Source: Tautonia marina (lineage in GTDB: Bacteria > Planctomycetota > Planctomycetia > Isosphaerales > Isosphaeraceae). From it: a stretch of 64,000 nt of DNA. Shown piece after piece: positions 35,526 through 43,028 of this stretch. The stretch is from NCBI RefSeq assembly GCF_009177065.1, contig NZ_WEZF01000001.1, forward strand, positions 496,001 through 560,000, given 5' to 3'. Within the stretch, counting starts at the first letter, position 1. Every line of letters begins with the position of its first letter. The notes under the pieces are model-generated. The model was not told where the DNA came from and made no database searches. It worked only from the letters and a program-made list of their open reading frames with translations. The position numbers and the translations under genes were made by a program.

Positions 35526-37211
35526 TCAGGGACGAACGGGGCGCAGGGCGAGGCCGGGCCGATCGCCGGTCGAGCGGCCGGAATCGAGGACGAGGCGGCC
35601 GTTGACGAAGACGTGGGTGATGCCCTCGCAGTACTGGAAGGGTTCCAGATAGGTGGATCGGTCGATGACCTGATCGGGGTCGAAGACGGTCACGTCGGCG
35701 GCAAGGCCGGGCAGGAGGAGGCCGCGGTCGGTGAGGCCGACCTTCCAGGCGTTCTGGGAGGTCATCTTGCGGATGGCCTCTTCGAGGGTGAGCAACCCCT
35801 GTTCGCGGACGTAAACGCCCAGGACGCGGGGGAAGGTACCGAAGTTGCGCGGGTGGGGATGGCCGCGGCGGAGCGGGCCGGAGATGGCCAGGGCCGAGCC
35901 GTCGGAGCCGATCGAGCACCAGGGTTGCCGGAGGGCGAGGGTCATGTCCTCGTCGGTGTGGTGGGCGTAGATGCAGCCGATCGAGCCGCCCTCGGCAATG
36001 AGGAAGTCGAACAGCAGATCGAGGGCGTCGGGGGCGGGCTGGCGATCGGCCGCGAGGCCGGCCAGGATGACGTCCATTGTCTGCCCCTCGAACCGGGCAT
36101 TTTCCGGACTGAGGCGCTCAGAGATGAGCATGCGAGACCAGTCGCCGCCGACAGCAAGATAGTGGTTGTACCAGCCGGGAATGCCCTGGAGGATGTCTTG
36201 CTTGAGGCGAGGGCGGGTGTCGGGATCGGCCAGGCGGGCAAGCAGAGCGTCGCGGCCCCCTTCGTGGGCCCAGGGGGGGATGATGCTGACGAGGTTGTTA
36301 TTGCCTCGGGTGTAGGGATAAACATTCGCCTGAACGTCGACACCCCGGGCGCGGGCGGCGTCGATCATGGCGACGATCTCGGGCATCCGGCCCCAGAGGG
36401 TTTGCTCGGCAATCTTCAGGTGAATGATGTCGACGGGTAGCCCGGCCTGTTCGCCGATGGCGATGGCCTCGGCAATGGAGTCGAGCACGCCGAGCCCCTC
36501 GGTGCGGATGTGCGAGGAGTAGATGCCACCGTGTTTTGCCACCACGCGAGCGAGGCGGACGATGTCGTCGGTCTGGGTGCCGAGCGATTGCGGGTGCATG
36601 AGCATGGTCGAGAGGCCGAGGGCGCCGTCCTGCATGGCCTGATCGAGCAGGGCTTCCATGGCCTGGAATTGCTCCTCGGTCGGGCGGTCGAACGAGTCGC
36701 CCATGACGGCCTGCCAGATGTTTCCGAGGCCAACGTAGGAGGCGACGTTGATCGCGATGCCGGAGCGCTCGATGGCGTCGAAGTAATCGGCCAGGGAGGA
36801 GATGGACACGGTCTGGCCGTCAATGGTCAGCTCACGAGGCTCGGCGAAGGGGCCGCCGGAGGTGTGTTCGCCGAGGATGTCGGTGGTGACTCCCTGGCGG
36901 ATTTTTGATTCGGCGCCTCCGTCTTCAAAAAGAACGAAGTCGGAATGCGAGTGGATGTCGATAAAACCGGGAGCGACAACGAGACCGGTGGCGTCGATCG
37001 TGCGGGCGGTTTCGGCGTCGTCGGGGATGAGGCCGACGGCGGCGATGCGGTTCCCTTTGATGCCGAGATCGCCGGCGTACCAGGGGTTGCCGGTGCCGTC
37101 GATGATCCGACCGCCCCGGATGATGAGGTCGAACGGTTCATCGTCGGGCGGGCTGGCCGCGAGCAGGGTTGGAAGCAGGGCGAGGGCGAGGAGGGAGCGG
37201 AGTGCAATCAT
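35526..37211 (-). CDS. Secreted D-aminoacylase-family amidohydrolase
   Basis: A 561-residue secreted amidohydrolase. After the signal peptide, DLIIRGGRIIDGTGNPWYAGD starts the fold; the metal site is IDIHSHSD (His87, His89), with further metal ligands expected at later His residues (SSHIRTEG). The YAGDLGIKGNRIAAVG and late GLLLPGLAADVTVFDP segments are characteristic of N-acyl-D-amino-acid deacylases. The likely reaction is hydrolysis of N-acylated D-amino acids or a D-dipeptide. It begins 22 bp after the stop of a gamma-glutamyltransferase gene on the same strand, so the two are one operon acting on extracytoplasmic peptides. Confidence 0.85.
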   Translation of the reverse strand: MIALRSLLALALLPTLLAASPPDDEPFDLIIRGGRIIDGTGNPWYAGDLGIKGNRIAAVGLIPDDAETARTIDATGLVVAPGFIDIHSHSDFVLFEDGGAESKIRQGVTTDILGEHTSGGPFAEPRELTIDGQTVSISSLADYFDAIERSGIAINVASYVGLGNIWQAVMGDSFDRPTEEQFQAMEALLDQAMQDGALGLSTMLMHPQSLGTQTDDIVRLARVVAKHGGIYSSHIRTEGLGVLDSIAEAIAIGEQAGLPVDIIHLKIAEQTLWGRMPEIVAMIDAARARGVDVQANVYPYTRGNNNLVSIIPPWAHEGGRDALLARLADPDTRPRLKQDILQGIPGWYNHYLAVGGDWSRMLISERLSPENARFEGQTMDVILAGLAADRQPAPDALDLLFDFLIAEGGSIGCIYAHHTDEDMTLALRQPWCSIGSDGSALAISGPLRRGHPHPRNFGTFPRVLGVYVREQGLLTLEEAIRKMTSQNAWKVGLTDRGLLLPGLAADVTVFDPDQVIDRSTYLEPFQYCEGITHVFVNGRLVLDSGRSTGDRPGLALRPVRP

Positions 37212-37233
37212 GATAGGGCCTCGATGAAGTCAA

Positions 37234-38907
37234 TCAGTAAGCGGCGGCGTGGCGTCGGGAGTCGGGGCAGCCGGCGGCTTCGAGCAGGCCGGTCTCGGGG
37301 TGGATGCGGAGGACGGTCGGGTTCGAGCCGACGGGAGCCTGTGTGGGCTGGATGATGTGGCCGCGGGCTTCGAGATCGGCCAGGACCTCGTCGCCGACGC
37401 GGGGGTCGATCCGAAGAACGCCCAGCTCGGGGGCAGGCTGGCCGAACGAGCCGACAAGGTGCTCGGAATTGAAGCGGGGGGCCGTGACAGCCTCGGACGG
37501 AGAGAGCTCGAAATCAATCAGGTTGGTGAGCATCTGTAAGGTCGATTGATCCTGCGCGTCGCCCCCCGCGACGCTGACGGCGATGACAGGCTGGGCATTC
37601 TTGAGGACGATCGTCGGCGTAAGGGTGATACGGGGGCGCTTGCCGGGCTCGATGACGTTGGGGTGGTTGGGCCAGGTGTTGAAGCTTTGGAGGCGAGAGC
37701 CGAGCCAGACGCCGGTGTCGCCGGCCAGAACGCCTGACCAACCGCTCGGGGTGGCCGCGACGACGTTTCCGGCCGCATCGGCGACGATGCAGGTGGTGGT
37801 GTCGAGCGATGGGCCGTCGTCGCCGACCTGAACGGTCGATCGCTCGGGATCGAGCCGGGGCTGGCCGGAGGCGGGGTCGCCGGGAATGCGGTCGAGCGAG
37901 GCGCGAGCGGGGTCGATCAGGGCGCGGCGGGCGTTCGCATAATCGGGGTCCAGAAGCAGATTCAAAGGAACGGGAGCAAAGAGAGGGTCGGCGTAGAACT
38001 CGTCGCGGTCGGCAAAGGCGAGCTTGAGGGCCTCGGTCTGGAGGTGGATGGCGTCGGAGGCGCCGGGGGAGTGGGAGGGAAGATCAAAACCTTCGAGCAG
38101 TTGGAGTGCTTGAAGCAAGGCCGGACCCTGGGTCCACGGGCCGCACTTGAGGATGCGATGGCCGCGATAGTCGAGGGAGACGGGTTCCTCGACTCGGGTG
38201 ACGTGGGTGGCGAGATCGGAGTAGCGAATCAGGCCGCCGTGAGCGCGGGACCAGGCGTCAAGCTCGACGGCGATCGGGCCGCGATAGAAGCAGTCGGCCA
38301 CGAGGCGGAGCCCCTGGCGGCGGTCGGAGGCGGCGGCCTCGGCCTCGACGAGGCGTCGGAGCGTGCGGGCGAGGTCGGCGTGCCAGGGGTGTTCGCCGCG
38401 GTCGAGGATCTGGAGGGTGGGGGCGACGACCTGAGTGAAGGACATGGTGCCGGAGCGGTCGAGCGCGGTCAGGCAGGCGTCGAGGAAGGCGGGGACGGCG
38501 GCCGATTCGATGCCGGATCGGGGAATGCCCCCTTTGGCCGCAAAGTGTTCGAGGGTGGCCAGGCGAGGCGCGGCCCCCTGGCCGGCGATCGATTCGACCA
38601 CGCCGCGCTCGGCATCATAAATGAGAATGGGAACCTCGCCGCCGAAACAGAACAGGTGAGCATCGGTGACACTCAGGGCCAGCAAGGTGCCGACCGCGGC
38701 GTCGATGGCATTGCCGCCCTGTTGCAGGATCGTCATGCCGGCCTCGACCGACTCGGCGCCGCCGGCGACGACGGCTCCGGAGTGACCGGAAGCGTGCCAG
38801 CCGATGGGAGAGTCGGCCGGAGGGCGGGTGGGCCGGGCTCGGTCGTCTTGCGATCGGGCCGAGAGGGGAATGAGGACAATTGCGCACATCAAGACGCGAG
38901 GAAACAT
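37234..38907 (-). CDS. ggt: Gamma-glutamyltransferase
   Basis: The 557-residue secreted protein matches gamma-glutamyltransferase, an N-terminal nucleophile hydrolase that cleaves itself into two subunits. The N-terminal AGGAESVEAGMTILQQGGNAIDAAV and the TTTCIVADAAGNVVAATPSG stretch are hallmarks; Thr370, the first of that Thr run, aligns with the catalytic Thr. It removes gamma-glutamyl groups from glutathione or poly-gamma-glutamate-type peptides in the periplasm. A signal peptide is at the start (MFPRVLMCAIVLIPLSARS). It is the first gene of the operon with the D-aminoacylase gene. Confidence 0.9.
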   Translation of the reverse strand: MFPRVLMCAIVLIPLSARSQDDRARPTRPPADSPIGWHASGHSGAVVAGGAESVEAGMTILQQGGNAIDAAVGTLLALSVTDAHLFCFGGEVPILIYDAERGVVESIAGQGAAPRLATLEHFAAKGGIPRSGIESAAVPAFLDACLTALDRSGTMSFTQVVAPTLQILDRGEHPWHADLARTLRRLVEAEAAASDRRQGLRLVADCFYRGPIAVELDAWSRAHGGLIRYSDLATHVTRVEEPVSLDYRGHRILKCGPWTQGPALLQALQLLEGFDLPSHSPGASDAIHLQTEALKLAFADRDEFYADPLFAPVPLNLLLDPDYANARRALIDPARASLDRIPGDPASGQPRLDPERSTVQVGDDGPSLDTTTCIVADAAGNVVAATPSGWSGVLAGDTGVWLGSRLQSFNTWPNHPNVIEPGKRPRITLTPTIVLKNAQPVIAVSVAGGDAQDQSTLQMLTNLIDFELSPSEAVTAPRFNSEHLVGSFGQPAPELGVLRIDPRVGDEVLADLEARGHIIQPTQAPVGSNPTVLRIHPETGLLEAAGCPDSRRHAAAY

Positions 38908-39066
38908 GGCGAGTGTCCCTTGAGAATCGAGACGAGAGGCGCCGAGGTGCGTCTTAATGGAACCGATCCGAGGCCGTGAGGCAAGGGGCGGGATTGGAGG
39001 CCCTGAGGGGGCGTCGGGTGGAGCCTTGCGGCGCTGGAGGGCGGGGTTCGAGCGGAATGGAAGGGG

Positions 39067-40431
39067 TCAGGCGAGGTTGGGGCCGGTCGAGCCGGCTGGG
39101 TATTCGAGCAGGGGGACGCGGCCTTCGGACCAGGCGTTGAGAATCGGCTCGACGATGCTCCAGGACTCCTCGGCCTCGTCGTCTCGGATCGAGAGCATGG
39201 TGTCGCCCTCGATCACGTCGAGCAGGAGGCGGGCATAGGCGGGAAGGTCCTGTCGGCAGCAGTCGGTTTTCAGTTCGACACGTTCGAGGTCGAACGGATT
39301 GCCCGGCCCGTTGATGTTCACGCCGAGCGACATGCGGTCGGGGTTGAGTTGGAGGCGGAGGACGTTCGGCGGGGGAGGGCTCTGCTCGAAGGCGAGGTGC
39401 GGGACAGGCCGGAAGTGGACGACGATTTCGTGACGATCGGCGGCCATCGCCTTGCCCGAGCGGAGGACGAACGGCACGCCGGACCATCGCCAGTTGTCGA
39501 GATGAAGCGTGACCTGCGCGAAGGTTTCGGTGCGGAGTTCGGGATCAACGCCGTCCTCGTCGGTGTAGTTGGGCAATGGCACGGCGCCGACCTGACCGGC
39601 CGTGTAGCGAGCGCGATGGGTGAAGCGTTCAACCTCGTCGGGAGTGTAGCGACGGACAGCGCGGAGGACTGCGACCTTGCGATCGCGCAGTTCTCGGGCG
39701 TCGAGCGAGACGGGGGGTTCCATCCCCACCAGGGTGAGCAATTGAAGCAAATGATTCTGGATCATGTCGCGGAGCGCGCCGGAGCGGTCGTAGTAGGAGG
39801 CGCGGCGTTCGAGGGCGACGGTTTCGTCCCAGGTGATTTCGACCCGTTCGATGTGATCGCGGTTCCAGAGCATCTCGAAGATGCGGTTGGCGAAGCGGAG
39901 GCCGAGGATGTTCTGGATCGTCTGCTTCATGAGGAAGTGATCGACGCGGAAGACGGCCCCCTCGTCGAATGAGTCGTGGATCAGGCGGTTGAGCCGCTTG
40001 GCCGATTCGAGGTCGGTGCCGAACGGTTTTTCGACGACGATCCGGCTCCCTCGGGGAAGATCGAGGTCGGAGAGGGTTTCGACCGTCGGAATGAACAGGC
40101 TGGGGGGGAGCGCCAGATAGGAGATTGCCGGTCCTTTGACCTGATGAAAGACCGAGGAAAGGGCAGCGCGGTCGGTGACGTCGGCCTGGCGATAGTCGAG
40201 GCGGTCGAGCAGGTTGGCGATGATCTCGGGATCAGCATCGGCGGCGTGTTGCTGCAGGCGATCGGCAATGTGCCGGCGGAACTGCTGGGGAGTCCAGTCC
40301 TGGCGAGACACGCCGAGGATGGAGACCGTTGGGTCAAGATAACCTGCCTTGATGACATGAACAAGCGCAGGCATCAAATAGCGGGAGGTCAGATCGCCCG
40401 CGGCGCCGAAGATGACAAAGTCCGGAGCCAT
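39067..40431 (-). CDS. zwf: Glucose-6-phosphate 1-dehydrogenase
   Basis: The 454-residue cytoplasmic enzyme oxidises glucose 6-phosphate to 6-phosphogluconolactone with NAD(P). The Rossmann motif GAAGDLTSRYLMPAL and VVEKPFGTDL are present. The usual RIDHYLGKE signature appears as RVDHFLMKQ, keeping the His and Lys but changing the neighbours; the second catalytic His is in ALRDMIQNHLLQLL. The protein is slightly short for the family. Its 5' leader contains a 9-bp inverted repeat (40475-40501). No gnd or pgl is adjacent; an aldehyde dehydrogenase gene lies upstream on the same strand. Confidence 0.9.
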   Translation of the reverse strand: MAPDFVIFGAAGDLTSRYLMPALVHVIKAGYLDPTVSILGVSRQDWTPQQFRRHIADRLQQHAADADPEIIANLLDRLDYRQADVTDRAALSSVFHQVKGPAISYLALPPSLFIPTVETLSDLDLPRGSRIVVEKPFGTDLESAKRLNRLIHDSFDEGAVFRVDHFLMKQTIQNILGLRFANRIFEMLWNRDHIERVEITWDETVALERRASYYDRSGALRDMIQNHLLQLLTLVGMEPPVSLDARELRDRKVAVLRAVRRYTPDEVERFTHRARYTAGQVGAVPLPNYTDEDGVDPELRTETFAQVTLHLDNWRWSGVPFVLRSGKAMAADRHEIVVHFRPVPHLAFEQSPPPPNVLRLQLNPDRMSLGVNINGPGNPFDLERVELKTDCCRQDLPAYARLLLDVIEGDTMLSIRDDEAEESWSIVEPILNAWSEGRVPLLEYPAGSTGPNLA

Positions 40432-40474
40432 CGGAACTCCCTCGTCTTTGAGAAGAACGGTGCGGATTTCGGAA

Positions 40475-40501
40475 CCATCGAGACGTGTTTTATCTCGATG
40501 G
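40475..40501 (-). promoter_or_regulatory. Inverted repeat in the zwf leader
   Basis: CCATCGAGA and TCTCGATGG (9-bp arms, 9-nt loop) lie 44 bp upstream of the zwf start. It could be an operator or a leader hairpin. There is no T-run beside it. Confidence 0.45.
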
Positions 40502-40612
40502 GCTTAACGGCAGGGTCGCGGGGGCCTGGTGAGATGGGTTCCGTCTATGCAATTCCGGCGCCGTTGCGGAGAAGGTGGCGAGGAAGTGTGATCGACAAAT
40601 GCGGCCTGGAAG

Positions 40613-40642
40613 GCCGGTCCCCAGGGTGCCCCGGGGACCGGC
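40613..40642 (-). terminator. Terminator-like hairpin after the aldehyde dehydrogenase gene
   Basis: GCCGGTCCCC and GGGGACCGGC (10-bp arms, 10-nt loop) begin 15 bp after the stop codon on the minus strand. No T-run follows. Confidence 0.6.
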
Positions 40643-40656
40643 GGATCGGATGACGG

Positions 40657-42132
40657 TCAGCCGTGGAGCTTGACGGTCACGGTCTTCAGTTCGGTGTAGT
40701 GTTCCAGGGCGGCCTCGCCGTTTTCGCGGCCCTGGCCAGACATCTTGAAGCCGCCGAAGGGGGTGGTGGGCTCGACGACGTGGTAGCAGTTGACCCAAAC
40801 GGTGCCGGCCTTGACCTTCTTGGCGTAGAGGTGGGCCTTGTCGATGTCCTTGGTCCAGACGCCGGCGGCGAGGCCGTAATGGGTGCGGTTGGCGCGCTCG
40901 ACGACCTCGTCGACATCGTTGAAGGGCAGGACGGTGACGACGGGGCCGAAGATTTCGTCTCGGACGATGTCCATGTCTTCACGAGCGTCGTCGAAGATGG
41001 TCGGCTCGACGTAGAAGCCGGAACCGCCGATGCGCTTGCCGCCCGAGACGACGCGGGCCCCTTGCTTCTGGCCCGACTCGACGTAGCCGAGGATCTTGTC
41101 CATCTGCTCCTGAGAGACCTGCGGGCCTTGCTCGGTGTCGGGGTCGAGCGGGTCGCCGATCTTGCGGACCTTGGCCCGTTCGGCCAGGCGTTCGACGAAC
41201 TCGTCGCGGATGCTCCGCTCGACGAACAGGCGGCTGCCGGCCGTGCAGCACTGGCCGCCGTGGAAGTAGATGGCGTGGAAGGCGCCGGCCACGGCCTCGT
41301 CGAGGTCGGCATCGGCAAAGATGACGTTCGGGCTCTTGCCGCCGAGTTCGGTGGTCACGCGCTTCAGGGTGTCGGCCGCGTTCTTCTGGATGATCTTGGC
41401 CGTATCGACGTGGCCCGTGAAGGCAATCTTATCGACATCCGGGTGGCGGACGATGGCGTCTCCGGTCGTCTCGCCCATGCCGTTGAGGATGTTGATGACA
41501 CCGGCGGGGAAGCCGGCCTCGATCGCCAACTCGCCGAGCTTCAGGGCGGTCAGCGGGGTTTGCTCAGCCGGTTTCAGGACGATCGTGTTGCCGCAGGCCA
41601 GGGCCGGGCCCCACTTCCAGGCGAGCATCAGGAGCGGGAAGTTCCAGGGGATGATCTGACCGACGACGCCGATCGGCTGCCGCAGGGTATACGACAGGAA
41701 GTTGCCGCGCACCGGGACCGTGCGGCCTTCGATCTTGTCGGCCCACCCGGCATAGTAGCGCAGAGTGTAGATGACGCCGTTGAGGTCGCCGCGGGCATCG
41801 CGGATCGTCTTGCCGCAGTTGAGCGATTCGAGCTGGGCGAGGGCCTCGGCGTCGCGCTCGATCAGGTCGGCCAGATCGTACATCAGCTTGCCGCGCTCGG
41901 CGGCGTCCATCGATCCCCAGGGGCCGGTTTCCAGGGCTCGCCGGGCGGCCCGGACGGCGCGATCGACGTCGTCGGCCGAGGCGGCGGCCACGCTGGCGAT
42001 CACCTCGCCGGTGGCGGGGTTGTAGGTGTCGAACGAGTCGCCTCCCTTGGGGCTGACCCATTCGTTGTCGATGAGGAGGCGGCTGGCCAGATCGGTCGGT
42101 ACGCGAGGCGCGGTTTCAAGTCCCTGGGCCAT
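40657..42132 (-). CDS. Aldehyde dehydrogenase (NAD(P)-dependent)
   Basis: A 491-residue ALDH superfamily enzyme that oxidises an aldehyde to an acid. Key residues are all visible: Asn164 in PWNFP, Lys187 in LKPAE, Glu262 in ELGGKSPNV and the catalytic Cys296 in GGQCCTAGSR. Similarity is greatest to the betaine/retinal aldehyde dehydrogenase group (FTGHVDTAKIIQKNAA, QEQMDKILGYVESGQKQGA). The substrate is unknown. It starts at ATG 42132, and an OsmC-type gene lies 79 bp upstream on the same strand, so they could be cotranscribed. Confidence 0.93.
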   Translation of the reverse strand: MAQGLETAPRVPTDLASRLLIDNEWVSPKGGDSFDTYNPATGEVIASVAAASADDVDRAVRAARRALETGPWGSMDAAERGKLMYDLADLIERDAEALAQLESLNCGKTIRDARGDLNGVIYTLRYYAGWADKIEGRTVPVRGNFLSYTLRQPIGVVGQIIPWNFPLLMLAWKWGPALACGNTIVLKPAEQTPLTALKLGELAIEAGFPAGVINILNGMGETTGDAIVRHPDVDKIAFTGHVDTAKIIQKNAADTLKRVTTELGGKSPNVIFADADLDEAVAGAFHAIYFHGGQCCTAGSRLFVERSIRDEFVERLAERAKVRKIGDPLDPDTEQGPQVSQEQMDKILGYVESGQKQGARVVSGGKRIGGSGFYVEPTIFDDAREDMDIVRDEIFGPVVTVLPFNDVDEVVERANRTHYGLAAGVWTKDIDKAHLYAKKVKAGTVWVNCYHVVEPTTPFGGFKMSGQGRENGEAALEHYTELKTVTVKLHG

Positions 42133-42211
42133 CGGTTCGGTGCTCCCTTGGCAAAGGCTCGAGGCGAGATCGTCGGGGGAAATTCATCAAGATGCGTCGA
42201 ACGAGGCCATC

Positions 42212-42736
42212 CTAGCGGTCGGCCGGGCGGTTGGGAACGATCTCGCTCGTCAACTCGGGAGGGTTTTTCAAGGTCTGCGCGACGACGCAATAGCGTTCGG
42301 TCAGGCTCAGGAGTTTGGCAAGCTGCTCGTCGGTGGCGTCGCTCTCGACCTCGAACCGAAGCCGGACGCGGGGGAAGCCGACCGGAGCGGCCTTGTCGAC
42401 GCCCAGGGTGCCGCGGGCGTCCCAGTCTCCCTCGGCGATGACCGAGCCGCCTCGGATCGGAATGCCCATTGCGGTGGCGACGGCGCGGAGGGTCACTCCG
42501 GCACAGGCGACGAGCGCTTCGAGGAGCATCGCGCCGGAACAGGCCGCCGATCCGTCTCCGCCGGTCGCCGGATGCAAACCGGCATCGACCTGGCCACCGG
42601 TGGCCTCGACCCGGCAGGTCAGGGCATCGCCCACCAGTGTCCCTCGGGCCGAGAGGGTGAGCTGGGCCGCTTCGGGATGATCGCGATAGGTCGCCTTGAT
42701 CGGCGCCTGCAGGGCACGCAAGGCTTCGCCGTCCAT
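42212..42736 (-). CDS. OsmC family protein
   Basis: A 174-residue OsmC/Ohr-fold protein. The central helix carries the reactive Cys motif (ALVACAGVTLRAVATAMG) and the C-terminal half has the second conserved Cys in LTERYCVVAQTLKNPPE, the pair that reduces organic peroxides in this family. Members protect against organic hydroperoxides and osmotic stress; the exact substrate is not predictable. ATG 42736 gives the normal length, the longer frame to 43117 does not. It lies upstream of the aldehyde dehydrogenase gene and is divergent from the PSCyt1 gene. Confidence 0.85.
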   Translation of the reverse strand: MDGEALRALQAPIKATYRDHPEAAQLTLSARGTLVGDALTCRVEATGGQVDAGLHPATGGDGSAACSGAMLLEALVACAGVTLRAVATAMGIPIRGGSVIAEGDWDARGTLGVDKAAPVGFPRVRLRFEVESDATDEQLAKLLSLTERYCVVAQTLKNPPELTSEIVPNRPADR

Positions 42737-42898
42737 CCGATTGTCCTCGATCGTCCAATCGCTGCGCGCGGTTTGGCGAAAAGACTCACCAGGTTTGCCC
42801 CCACGGCCGCGAATCCGTTGCCACGATCTTCCCATCATCGAAGAGTGTCGGCTCGCGTCAATGACCTGGATGCTCGCGGGCGGTGTTGAACTTTTCCC

Positions 42899-42927
42899 TT
42901 GGAAGTCTCGGCGTCGTGCGGTACAAG
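42899..42927 (+). promoter_or_regulatory. Candidate housekeeping promoter for the PSCyt1 gene
   Basis: TTGGAA (42899-42904) and TACAAG (42922-42927) are separated by exactly 17 bp, about 100 bp upstream of the start at 43029. Each box matches the sigma-70 consensus at four of six positions. Confidence 0.35.
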
Positions 42928-43028
42928 TTAAACAAGAGATGATCAAGGGAGATGCTGCGCCCTCTGGGAAGCGGGATCGTGCCCTGGTCACGACGAAGCC
43001 ACCCTCACAATTTGGGAGGTCGCTGTTG

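Noticed and set aside
40663-42441. Open frame of 592 codons on the plus strand
   Set aside because: Exact antisense shadow of the aldehyde dehydrogenase gene; Asp/Gly/Val-rich with no motif.
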